A stretch of DNA of 64,000 nucleotides from Mesorhizobium sp. B4-1-4 (GTDB taxonomy: Bacteria > Pseudomonadota > Alphaproteobacteria > Rhizobiales > Rhizobiaceae). The stretch is from the NCBI RefSeq assembly GCF_006439395.2, contig NZ_CP083950.1, positions 3,844,001 to 3,908,000 on the forward strand, in the 5' to 3' direction. A program made the translations under genes and the position numbers. Positions within the stretch are counted from its first letter, which is position 1. Each line of letters opens with the position of its first letter. Of this stretch, positions 51,578 through 59,961 are shown in pieces. The notes under the pieces were generated by a model. It was given only the letters and a program-made list of their open reading frames with translations. It did not search any database and was not told where the DNA came from.

Positions 51578-53032
51578 ATGTCGCTATCCTCCGCATTGAG
51601 CATCGCCCAATCGGCGCTTATGAATACCGCGCGGCAGACCAGCGTTGTCACGCGCAACGTCTCGGACGCTTCCAATCCGGACTATACGCGCCGCATCGCC
51701 GCCATCACCAGCACGGCGCCCGGCGCCCGTTCGGTTGATATCCAGCGCGTCACCAATGACCTGCTGTTCCGGCAGAACCTCGGCGCCTTGTCGGCCTATA
51801 GCGGCCAGAACGCGCTCTACAGCGGCATGGATCAGCTCGACGTGTCGGTCAATGGCGTCGACAACGCCTCCTCCCCCTCGACCGCCATCGCCAACCTGCA
51901 GCAGGCGCTGCAGCTCTACGCTACCTCGCCGTCCAACCAGAATCTCGGCTCCACCGTCATCGACGCGGCCAGGCAGGTCGTCCGCTCTCTCAATGAGGGC
52001 TCCCAGGCCATTCAGGCTTTCCGCACCCAGACGGACGGCCAGATCGACACGGCGGTCAAGGACCTCAATTCGCTGCTCAGCCAGTTCCAGGACGCCAACC
52101 AGGCGGTCATTTCGGGAACCCGTTCCGGCACCGATATTTCCGACGCGCTGGACCAACGTGACGCGCTGCTGAAGAAGATCGCGGACTATGTTCCGGTCTC
52201 GACCTTCACGCGCGGCGACAATGACATGGTCATCACCACGGGTGACGGCACGACGCTGTTCGAGACGATACCGCGCACGGTGAGCTTCACGCCATCGGCC
52301 GGCTATGCCGCCGGGGCCGCCGGCAACACCGTCTATATCGACAACGTGCCGGTCTCGGCAGGAACCGGCGGCAACACCAGCGCCAGCGGCAAGCTTGCCG
52401 GCCTGCTGCAGTTGCGTGACGGCGTCGCCTCGGCCATGCAGGGCCAGCTCGACGAGACCGCGCGCGGCCTGATCACGGCCTTTGCCGAAACCGCGCCTTC
52501 CATGCCCGACGCCGCTGGTCTGTTCACCTGGTCTGGCGGGCCCGCCGTGCCGGCCGCGGGCACTCTGGTCAATGGCCTTGCGGGCACGATCAGCATCAAT
52601 GCCGCGATGGATCCGAGCGCTGGTGGCAACCCGACCTTGCTGCGCGATGGCGGCGCCAACGGCGCGGCCTATGTCGCCAACGCCAGCGGCGGCGCTTCCT
52701 ATTCCAGCCTTCTGGTTGCCTATGGCGACCGGCTCGACCAGCCGATGACGTTTGACCCCGCCGCCGGGATTTCAGCGACGTCCAGCGTTTCCGACTATGC
52801 CGCCAATTCGATCGGCTGGCTCCAGGGCATGCGCCAGCAGGCCTCCACCGCCGCCGATGCCAAGCAAGCGCTGGCACAGCGCAGCGCCGAGGCTCTGTCC
52901 AATGCGACCGGCGTCAATGTCGACCAGGAAATGTCGCTGATGCTCGACCTCGAACACACCTATCAGGCGTCAGCCCGAATGATGAAAACCGTCGACGATA
53001 TGATGACGGCCCTGTTGAACGCGGTGGGATAA
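51578..53032 (+). CDS. flgK: FlgK, hook-filament junction protein 1
   Basis: 484 residues. The N-terminal axial region is MSLSSALSIAQSALMNTARQ with VVTRNVSDASNPDYTRRI. The C-terminal VDQEMSLMLDLEHTYQASAR with VDDMMTALLNAVG is typical. FlgK joins the hook to the filament with FlgL, whose gene follows after three bases. Confidence 0.93.
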   Translation: MSLSSALSIAQSALMNTARQTSVVTRNVSDASNPDYTRRIAAITSTAPGARSVDIQRVTNDLLFRQNLGALSAYSGQNALYSGMDQLDVSVNGVDNASSPSTAIANLQQALQLYATSPSNQNLGSTVIDAARQVVRSLNEGSQAIQAFRTQTDGQIDTAVKDLNSLLSQFQDANQAVISGTRSGTDISDALDQRDALLKKIADYVPVSTFTRGDNDMVITTGDGTTLFETIPRTVSFTPSAGYAAGAAGNTVYIDNVPVSAGTGGNTSASGKLAGLLQLRDGVASAMQGQLDETARGLITAFAETAPSMPDAAGLFTWSGGPAVPAAGTLVNGLAGTISINAAMDPSAGGNPTLLRDGGANGAAYVANASGGASYSSLLVAYGDRLDQPMTFDPAAGISATSSVSDYAANSIGWLQGMRQQASTAADAKQALAQRSAEALSNATGVNVDQEMSLMLDLEHTYQASARMMKTVDDMMTALLNAVG

Positions 53033-53035
53033 TCC

Positions 53036-54079
53036 ATGACCTCAGTTTCCTCGGCCGCCATCTCCAATGCCATGCGTTATCAGCAGATGCGCATGCAGGC
53101 GGACCTCGTCAAGGCAACGAAGGAATCCTCGACAGGCAAGGTCGCCGATGTCGGTCTGGCATTGGGCGGACGCACCGCTCAGTCCGTCACCTTCTCGCGC
53201 GACCTCGACCGGCTGAACGTGATCATCGATTCCAACGGGCTGGTCGCCGCCCGGCTTTCATCGACGCAAACCTCGCTCGGCCAGCTCTCCGGCGTGGCGC
53301 AGACCTTCCTGTCCAGCCTGACCACCGCATCGTCCGGGGACAATTCCGACAGCCTGACCCAATCGACCGGCCAGACGACGATCCAGCAGCTTGCCTCGAT
53401 CCTCAACACCAGCGTCAATGGCGAATACCTGTTCGCCGGCACCAACACCGACGTCAAGCCGATCAACGATTTCACGGCGGCCGGTTCGCCGGCCAAGGCC
53501 GCTTTCGACGCGTCCTTTGTCGCCAAGTTCGGTTTCACGCCCGATGATCCGGCCGCTGCCACCATCACCGCTGCCCAGATGGACGATTTCATCACCAACG
53601 ATGTCACGCCACAGTTCCTCGGCGCGGGCTGGCAGGCCAACATGTCGAACGCCACCGACCAGCAGATCGTCAGCCGCATCGCGCTCAACGAAACCACCGC
53701 GACCTCGACCAGCGCCAACAGCGATGGTGTCAAGAAGCTCGCCATGGCGGCCGCAATGGTCTCGAGCCTGATGTCCACCAACATCAGCCAGGCGGCGAAG
53801 GATACGATCATCACCCGCTCGCAGTCGCTGGTCGGCGAGGCGCTGAGCGGCATCGGCCAGGTCCAGTCCGAAACCGGCATTGTCCAGAAGCGCGTCTCCG
53901 ACGCCAGTGACCGCATGAAGACGCAAGTCGACCTGTTCGAACGCCACATTCTCGATCTCGAGGCCGTCGATCCCGCCGAAGCCGCGACCCGCGTCGCCGA
54001 CCTGACGCAGCATATCGAGACGTCCTTTGCCCTGACAGCGCGCCTGCAGCAGCTCAGCCTGTTGAATTACCTGACCTGA
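53036..54079 (+). CDS. flgL: FlgL, hook-filament junction protein 3
   Basis: 347 residues with flagellin-like N- and C-terminal helical regions (SAAISNAMRYQQMRMQADLV; AATRVADLTQHIETSFALTA). The centre is FlgL-like, with LASILNTSVNGEYLFAGTNT, the segment often used to recognise the family. The variable domain is longer than in enteric FlgL. Immediately follows flgK. Confidence 0.92.
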   Translation: MTSVSSAAISNAMRYQQMRMQADLVKATKESSTGKVADVGLALGGRTAQSVTFSRDLDRLNVIIDSNGLVAARLSSTQTSLGQLSGVAQTFLSSLTTASSGDNSDSLTQSTGQTTIQQLASILNTSVNGEYLFAGTNTDVKPINDFTAAGSPAKAAFDASFVAKFGFTPDDPAAATITAAQMDDFITNDVTPQFLGAGWQANMSNATDQQIVSRIALNETTATSTSANSDGVKKLAMAAAMVSSLMSTNISQAAKDTIITRSQSLVGEALSGIGQVQSETGIVQKRVSDASDRMKTQVDLFERHILDLEAVDPAEAATRVADLTQHIETSFALTARLQQLSLLNYLT

Positions 54080-54108
54080 CAACTCCCAGCGGAACGGTAG
54101 AGCCGACG

Positions 54109-54456
54109 ATGTACCAATTTTCCTATGCCGACATCCAGAGCACCTCTGTCGCGGACGCCAAGGACCGCGAGCGTGAGCTGCTGACCCGCTCGATCGACAT
54201 GCTGTCGGCGGCAGCGGTGGCCGGCCAGGATTCGATGGAGGCGGTGGAGGCGCTGCATTTCACCAATCGCGTCTGGATCGCCTTCGTCGAGGACCTCGGC
54301 TCCAGCGACAACGCGCTCCCCAAGGAATTGCGCGCCAACCTGATCTCCATCGGCCTGTGGCTGCTGCGCGAAGCGGAGGACATCCGCCAGGGACGCACCA
54401 ACAATTTCGAAGGGCTGATCGAAGTATCCCAGATCATCCGCGACGGCATTCAATGA
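54109..54456 (+). CDS. flaF: FlaF, flagellin synthesis regulator
   Basis: 115 residues, the family length, all-helical. Signature segments are REREVLTRSIDMLS-like (here RERELLTRSIDMLSAA), HFTNRVWIAFVEDLG and LISIGLWLLREAEDIRQG. In alphaproteobacteria FlaF is needed for flagellin production and secretion and works against FlbT. Its stop overlaps flbT (ATGA). Confidence 0.95.
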   Translation: MYQFSYADIQSTSVADAKDRERELLTRSIDMLSAAAVAGQDSMEAVEALHFTNRVWIAFVEDLGSSDNALPKELRANLISIGLWLLREAEDIRQGRTNNFEGLIEVSQIIRDGIQ

Positions 54457-54896
54457 CCAACACGCTGAAGATCTCGCTGAAGCCCAACGAGAAGATCTAC
54501 ATCAATGGCGCCGTCATCCGTGTCGACCGCAAGGTCACCGTCGAGCTGATGAACGACGTGCAGTTCCTGCTCGAGAGCCATGTGATCCAGGCCGACCAGG
54601 CATCGACGCCGCTCAGGCAGCTTTATTTCATCGTGCAGGTCATGCTGATCAACCCTGCCGGCGCTGGCGAAGCACGCGAGATGTTCCGCCGCTCGCTGCC
54701 GCTGCTCATTGCAAGTTTCGAGGATGCCGAGATCTGCAGCGCCTTGAAACAGATCGATCGCATGGTCGGCGAGGATCATATCTACGAGGCATTGAAGGCG
54801 ATCCGTTCGCTTTATCCTCTCGAACGCCGCGCGCTTGGCGGCAATGACGATGTTCCGGGCGCCTCGCGCCCGCTGGCCGTGGGAGCACGCTACTGA
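54453..54896 (+). CDS. flbT: FlbT, flagellin post-transcriptional repressor
   Basis: 147 residues from ATG 54453. The family start is LKISLKPNEKIYINGAVIR, with LLESHVIQADQASTPLRQLY in the middle. In Caulobacter FlbT binds the flagellin mRNA leader and promotes its decay when assembly is stalled. Both flagellin genes in this window have potential leader hairpins. Overlaps flaF by four bases and flgD by one. Confidence 0.95.
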   Translation: MTNTLKISLKPNEKIYINGAVIRVDRKVTVELMNDVQFLLESHVIQADQASTPLRQLYFIVQVMLINPAGAGEAREMFRRSLPLLIASFEDAEICSALKQIDRMVGEDHIYEALKAIRSLYPLERRALGGNDDVPGASRPLAVGARY

Positions 54897-55303
54897 TGAC
54901 CGTGGACATGACGACGACGATACCGGTTGGCGCCAACCAGACCACCACGCAGGCATCCAAGACAGCTGTCGACTACAACTCGTTCCTGAAGCTTCTGATC
55001 GCCGAGATGAAGAACCAGGATCCGACCAAGCCGATGGATTCGACGCAATACGTCGCCCAGCTCGCCACCTTCTCGCAGGTCGAGCAGTCGGTGCAGACCA
55101 ACACCAAGCTCGACCAGATCATGCAGTCTTCGGCGCTGTCGCAGGCCGACGCTCTCATAGGCCGCAACATCACCTCGGCCGACGGCAAGACGTCAGGCAC
55201 TGTGGCTTCGGTGACGCTTGGCAGCAACGGACTGATCGCAGTGCTCCAGGATGGCACCACGGTGCCGGTCGGCGCGGGCGTATCGATCAAGCCGGCGAGC
55301 TAG
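54896..55303 (+). CDS. flgD: FlgD, hook-cap scaffolding protein
   Basis: 135 residues, short like other rhizobial FlgD. The conserved N-terminal part has DYNSFLKLLIAEMKNQDPTK with STQYVAQLATFSQVEQ. The C-terminal part ends after a short beta segment, so the fibronectin-like domain of enteric FlgD is missing. The start shares one base with the flbT stop. Confidence 0.93.
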   Translation: MTVDMTTTIPVGANQTTTQASKTAVDYNSFLKLLIAEMKNQDPTKPMDSTQYVAQLATFSQVEQSVQTNTKLDQIMQSSALSQADALIGRNITSADGKTSGTVASVTLGSNGLIAVLQDGTTVPVGAGVSIKPAS

Positions 55304-55316
55304 GCCAACCGCCCAC

Positions 55317-55583
55317 ATGAACGAGGCCGACGCTCTCGACATCGTCCAGTATGCGGTGTGGACGGTGCTGACCGCCTCCGCGCCCGTGGTGCTGGTCGCC
55401 ATGGCGGTCGGCATCGGCATCGCGCTTATCCAGGCGCTGACTCAGGTGCAGGAGATCACCTTGACCTTCGTGCCGAAGATCGTCGCCATCATGCTCGTGG
55501 TGGCGCTCACCGGCCCGTTCATCGGTGGCCAGATATCGGCCTTCGCCAACGTCATCTTCGAGCGCATCCAGAACGGGTTCTGA
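55317..55583 (+). CDS. fliQ: FliQ, flagellar export-gate protein
   Basis: 88 residues with two membrane helices (VLTASAPVVLVAMAVGIGIA; KIVAIMLVVALTGPFIGG) and the family segment LIQALTQVQEITLTFVPK. Part of the FliPQR gate. The ATG lies 13 bases after flgD. It is the last flagellar gene in the window; flhA and fliR, which usually follow in rhizobia, are not here. Confidence 0.95.
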   Translation: MNEADALDIVQYAVWTVLTASAPVVLVAMAVGIGIALIQALTQVQEITLTFVPKIVAIMLVVALTGPFIGGQISAFANVIFERIQNGF

Positions 55584-55756
55584 AACCCCTCGGGAAGGGT
55601 GCGGCGGCTTCAACTCGGAATGCTTGAAAACAGCGGTCCGCTTGCGGCGGCGCCCGTTCTGGCTAGATTGCCGTATAGCCATTCCCGGCCAGGCGATCAT
55701 TTTGTCCCGATGACTTCTCGCAAATCCCCGGAGCAGCCAGGACCGACCGACGGACC

Positions 55757-57625
55757 ATGTGCGGCATAGCCGGCGTATGGCGCAAGCGGAACCCTGTCTC
55801 CGGCGGCGATCTCGCCGCCGTCGGCCGCATGATGCAGGCGCTGGCGCATCGCGGTCCTGACGACCATGCCACGTGGAACGACAGCCGGCTGGCGCTGGGG
55901 CACCGGCGGCTCTCGATCATCGATCTCTCCGAGCATGCGCGTGAGCCGATGCTCACGGCCTGTGGCCAGGGTGTGCTGGTCTACAATGGCGAGGTCTACA
56001 ACTACCGATCCTTGCGCGGGACACTTGAAGCCGAAGGCAGGCGGTTCCGGACGGTCTCGGACGCCGAGGTGGTTCTCGAGGCCCTGCACCACTGGGGGCC
56101 GGACAAGGCCATTCCGCTGTTCGACGGCATGTTTTCCCTTGCCTATTTCGATGGGCGGGCCACCACGCTCTGGCTGGCGCGCGACCGTCTTGGCATCAAG
56201 CCGATGTCGGTGGCCGAGACCGCCGAGCGAATCCTCTTCGCTTCCGAGGACAAGGCAATCCTTGCCTGTGACGACGTCGCCCGCGCCATCGATGCGCGTG
56301 AGATCACCCTGCGCCTTGCCTGGCAGAGCCGTGACTCCCGCTCCAGCCTGTTCGAGGGCATAGAGCGGCTGCCGCCAGCAGGCCTGTGGAAGATCACCGA
56401 TGCCGGCATCGAGAAGCGCTGCTTCTGGCACGTCCTCGATGTGCTCGACGCGGCCCGCATCGTCGACGACGACGCCACGGACGCCGAGCATATGACGACG
56501 CTGGAAAAATTGATCCAGGACAGCGTCGGGCTCCATTGCATTGCCGACACCAGCCTGGCCGCGGCCTGCAGCGGCGGTATCGATTCCGGCCTCGTCACGA
56601 CACTGGCGAAACGGTTCAGGCCGGAAATGTCGGCCTATGTCGTTGACCCACGCATCGGCCACAGCGAAGCCGACGATGCCGAACGCACCGCCAGCCATGC
56701 CGGCGTGACCTTGCACAGGATCCCTATCGACAAGGACCGCTTTCTGGAACTCTGGCCAAGGACGATCTGGCACCTGGAAAGCGACGGCTGGCATGCAAGC
56801 CATGCCTGCCTGCTGGCGCTTGCCGAGCAATGCCGGGCCGATGGCGTCAAGGTGCTGCTGACCGGCGAAGGCGCCGACGAACTCTTTGGCGGTTATGATT
56901 GGCAGGAGGCCAGCATGAGGCTGTGGCGGCCCTGGTCATGGCCGGGACGCCTGTTTCGTTCGAAGCGTTACTTAGCCCAGCGATTCGAACGCCAGAGATA
57001 CGCCCCTTTCCGGACATCGATCGCGAATGCCCATGGCTGGGATCGCAACATCGTGCTCAGGGCGCTGTCGCCGGAACTGAATTTCCTTCAGGCCAAGATC
57101 TTCGATCGGTTGGAGCCGTTGCCGTCGCTCAGCGATCGCGCTTTCCTGGGCTGCTGCCTGCACGACCTGTATGGACACATGCAGGATCTGTTGAACCGGC
57201 ATGACCGGCTCAGCATGGCGGCCTCGGTCGAGCTCAGGGTGCCGTTCATCGAAAACCGGCTGATCGACTTCGCGATCCATCTGCCGAGACGGCACAAATA
57301 CCGCCACAAGCAGGGCAAATGGCTCTTGAAGAAGGTGGCGGAAAAACACATTCCGCGTGAGAATGTTCATGCCCGCAAGAACGGGTTCCAGGTTTCCGCG
57401 AATTTTACCACCGGCACGCAAGGGCTGTTGCGCGGCGGCTTGCTGCGCGATGCCATGAAATGGCCGGCAGCTTCTGTGGACGACCTGATCGATCTGGCAA
57501 GGCGCGACCAGGCATCGCGGATGCGGCTGGTGGGTATGGAGCTTTTCCTGCGCCTGCATGCCGGCGGCCAGACTGCCGGCCATCTCACCGAAGCACTGCA
57601 GGCCGCCGTCAATGAGGCGGGTTGA
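55757..57625 (+). CDS. asnB: Asparagine synthase (glutamine-hydrolysing)
   Basis: 622 residues. The N-terminal Cys2 (MCGIAGVW) is the glutamine-hydrolysing nucleophile after Met removal. The glutaminase domain includes HRRLSIIDLSEHAREP and LVYNGEVYNYRSL. The synthetase domain has the pyrophosphate loop CSGGIDSG and the later GEGADELFGGYDWQ. It could make free asparagine or amidate a larger substrate; several AsnB-type paralogues act on peptides or polysaccharides. The gene stands alone, 173 bases after fliQ, with no visible terminator between. Confidence 0.9.
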   Translation: MCGIAGVWRKRNPVSGGDLAAVGRMMQALAHRGPDDHATWNDSRLALGHRRLSIIDLSEHAREPMLTACGQGVLVYNGEVYNYRSLRGTLEAEGRRFRTVSDAEVVLEALHHWGPDKAIPLFDGMFSLAYFDGRATTLWLARDRLGIKPMSVAETAERILFASEDKAILACDDVARAIDAREITLRLAWQSRDSRSSLFEGIERLPPAGLWKITDAGIEKRCFWHVLDVLDAARIVDDDATDAEHMTTLEKLIQDSVGLHCIADTSLAAACSGGIDSGLVTTLAKRFRPEMSAYVVDPRIGHSEADDAERTASHAGVTLHRIPIDKDRFLELWPRTIWHLESDGWHASHACLLALAEQCRADGVKVLLTGEGADELFGGYDWQEASMRLWRPWSWPGRLFRSKRYLAQRFERQRYAPFRTSIANAHGWDRNIVLRALSPELNFLQAKIFDRLEPLPSLSDRAFLGCCLHDLYGHMQDLLNRHDRLSMAASVELRVPFIENRLIDFAIHLPRRHKYRHKQGKWLLKKVAEKHIPRENVHARKNGFQVSANFTTGTQGLLRGGLLRDAMKWPAASVDDLIDLARRDQASRMRLVGMELFLRLHAGGQTAGHLTEALQAAVNEAG

Positions 57626-57817
57626 TAAGGCCTGATCGCATACCCCAACGATAGCGTTGCGAGGCTGATGGCTACGTGGCCCCTCGCTATCCCCTTGTTG
57701 GACCATGATCTTCCACGCAAGACATTCGCCCTTTGCTGCGTGATGCCATAGTTTCGGCTAACGATCCGGGGAAAGGGATCACCGCAAGGATCCGCAGGCC
57801 GTGGCAGGGACCCATCC

Positions 57818-59461
57818 ATGATTGACGAAAAGCCGGAAAGCGAGAGCGTCTCGGCGCTGGCGCCCTTTCGGCATGGCATTTTCCGCGCCGTCTGGGCCGC
57901 AAGCCTCGTCTCGAATTTCGGTGGCCTGATCCAGGGTGTCGGCGCGGCCTGGATGATGACCACCATCGCCACCTCGCCCTATCAGGTCGCCCTGGTCCAG
58001 GCCTCGACCACCTTGCCGATCATGCTGTTTGCGCTTGTCGCCGGCGCCATCGCCGACAGCTTCGACCGGCGCAAGGTGATGCTGGTTGCCCAGACCTTCA
58101 TGCTGGTCGTCTCGCTGCTGCTGACCGTGTTCACCTATTGCAACCTGATCACGCCGTGGACGTTGCTTGCCTTCACCTTCCTGATCGACAGCGGCACGGC
58201 ATTGAACAGTCCATCCTGGCAGGCCTCGGTCGGCGACATGGTGCCCCGCAACAAAGTGCCCGCCGCGGTGGCGCTGAACTCCATGGGCTTCAACCTGACG
58301 CGCAGTGTCGGTCCGGCGATCGGCGGCATCATCGTCGCGGCCGCTGGTGCCGCGGCCGCCTTCGCGGCGAACGCGGTGAGCTATATCGGCCTCATCGTCG
58401 TGATGGCGCGCTGGAAGCCGGATGTGCCGGTATCGACCTTGCCGCGCGAGTCGCTGGGCGCGGCCATGGGCGCCGGCCTGCGCTATGTCGCCATGTCGCC
58501 CAACATCGGCAAGGTGCTGGTCAGGGGCGCCGCCTTCGGCTTCAGCGCCGGCGCGGTTCTGGCGCTGCTGCCGCTGGTGGCGCGCGACGTCGTCAAGGGC
58601 GATGCGCTTACCTATGGTATCATGCTGGGCGCCTTCGGCATCGGCGCCGTCGGCGGCGCCTTGATCAGCGTGCGGCTGCGGCAGTTGCTCTCCAGCGAGA
58701 CGATGGTGCGCTGCGCCTTCGCCGGCTTCGCCGTCTGCGCCTTCAATGCGGCGATCAGCCAGCATGCCTGGCAGACCTCGCTCGGCCTGCTGGTTGGCGG
58801 TGCCTGCTGGGTGATCGCGCTTTCGCATTTCAACGTCACCGTGCAGATGGCGACGCCGCGCTGGGTGGTCGGCCGGGTGCTGTCGGTCTACCAGACCGCG
58901 ACCTTTGGCGGCATCGCGCTCGGCAGCTGGATCTGGGGCGTCGTCGCCGATGCGCATGGCGCTGAAACCGCGCTGATCGCGGCCGCCATCGCCATGCTGG
59001 CCGGGGGCGCCATCGGCCTTGTGCTGCCGCTGCCGCAGCAGCAGGTGCTGAACCTCGATCCGCTCAACCGCTTCAAGGAGCCGCATCTGGCGCTCGACCT
59101 GAAGCCGCGCAGCGGTCCCATCGCCATCATGATCGAATATGTGATCCGCCATGAGGACGAGGCGGAATTCCTCGCCACCATGGCCGAACGCGGCCGCATC
59201 CGCCGCCGTGACGGCGCCCGCAACTGGACGCTGGCGCGAGATCTCGAAAACCCGATGATCTGGATCGAGCACTACCACACGCCGACCTGGCTCGAATATG
59301 TGCGCCACAATGGCCGCATAACCCAAGCCGACGCCACTGTCGGCGAACGCCTGCGGGCGCTGCACAGCGGCAGCGAGCCGCCGCGCGTGCGTCGCGTGAT
59401 CGAGCGCCCGACAACCGCCGGCACCGCGCTGGTGATGGCCAAGGGGCCGATCGAGCACTGA
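57818..59461 (+). CDS. MFS_3-family transporter with a C-terminal soluble domain
   Basis: 547 residues. Ten to twelve membrane segments are in ~25-410, with the typical FRAVWAASLVSNFGGLIQGV start and FDRRKVMLVAQTF in the loop between helices two and three. About 135 residues follow the last helix (IAIMIEYVIRHEDEAEFLAT ... IWIEHYHTPTWLEYVRHNG). They form an alpha/beta domain resembling the monooxygenase-like tail of the MFS_3 (DUF894) family. These are proton-driven exporters of siderophores or other small molecules; the substrate here is unknown. Confidence 0.88.
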   Translation: MIDEKPESESVSALAPFRHGIFRAVWAASLVSNFGGLIQGVGAAWMMTTIATSPYQVALVQASTTLPIMLFALVAGAIADSFDRRKVMLVAQTFMLVVSLLLTVFTYCNLITPWTLLAFTFLIDSGTALNSPSWQASVGDMVPRNKVPAAVALNSMGFNLTRSVGPAIGGIIVAAAGAAAAFAANAVSYIGLIVVMARWKPDVPVSTLPRESLGAAMGAGLRYVAMSPNIGKVLVRGAAFGFSAGAVLALLPLVARDVVKGDALTYGIMLGAFGIGAVGGALISVRLRQLLSSETMVRCAFAGFAVCAFNAAISQHAWQTSLGLLVGGACWVIALSHFNVTVQMATPRWVVGRVLSVYQTATFGGIALGSWIWGVVADAHGAETALIAAAIAMLAGGAIGLVLPLPQQQVLNLDPLNRFKEPHLALDLKPRSGPIAIMIEYVIRHEDEAEFLATMAERGRIRRRDGARNWTLARDLENPMIWIEHYHTPTWLEYVRHNGRITQADATVGERLRALHSGSEPPRVRRVIERPTTAGTALVMAKGPIEH

Positions 59462-59489
59462 TCCGCTGCGAAGAGCTGGTGTCCGCCGG

Positions 59490-59858
59490 TCAGCCGGCCG
59501 ACTTGATCATGTAGAGCTTGCGCGTGGTCTCCCGGATCCGCCATTCGCCCTTCCATCCCCGCGGCAGCACGAGAAGGTCGCCCGGCCCCAGCTCGCGCGC
59601 CTCACCGTCGGCGCGGCTCACCTCCACCCGCCCTGAAATGATGTGGCATATTTCCGACGAACCCGACCGATCGGCGGTGAAGCGGCCGGGCGTGCACTCC
59701 CAGATCCCGACATCGACGGTCCCGTCCGGGGATTGGAAGAGCGAGCGCACCGCCTCGACCTGATTGCCCTCGATGGAGGTGGGCTTTGGGGAGAACGCGC
59801 CGATGTCAGCCTTGGCAAGGTCGTGGAAGGTCGAAAGATCGATCAAGTCGGACTCCAT
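59490..59858 (-). CDS. Cupin-domain protein (Cupin_3/DUF861 type)
   Basis: 122 residues, a single cupin barrel. Motifs are WECTPGRFTADRSGSSEICH, with the IISGRVEV strand, and GPGDLLVLPRGWKGEWRI. The classic metal-binding His pair is reduced, as in EutQ-like cupins. Last gene of the leftward amine-related block, 103 bases after the oxidoreductase, with a palindromic element between. It could bind a small amine or act as an accessory isomerase; function unknown. Confidence 0.88.
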   Translation of the reverse strand: MESDLIDLSTFHDLAKADIGAFSPKPTSIEGNQVEAVRSLFQSPDGTVDVGIWECTPGRFTADRSGSSEICHIISGRVEVSRADGEARELGPGDLLVLPRGWKGEWRIRETTRKLYMIKSAG

Positions 59859-59866
59859 GGATCAGA

Positions 59867-59908
59867 GCAATTCCGGGAAAAATGCAACGGTTTTCCGCCC
59901 GGAATTGC
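59867..59908. repeat. Rhizobial-type intergenic palindrome
   Basis: Perfect 11-base arms GCAATTCCGGG (59867-59877) and CCCGGAATTGC (59898-59908) enclose a 20-base spacer containing AACGGTTTTCC. This matches, from recall, a short palindromic element scattered between genes in Mesorhizobium and relatives. Here it lies just upstream of the cupin start. Confidence 0.75.
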
Positions 59909-59961
59909 GAAATAACAAAGACTTAGAGTGGGTCAACGATTCCACCCAACGCTGAACCGCC

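Noticed and set aside
55584..55640. ACCCCTCGGGAAGGGT as a terminator after fliQ
   Set aside because: Short, imperfect stem with no T-tract.
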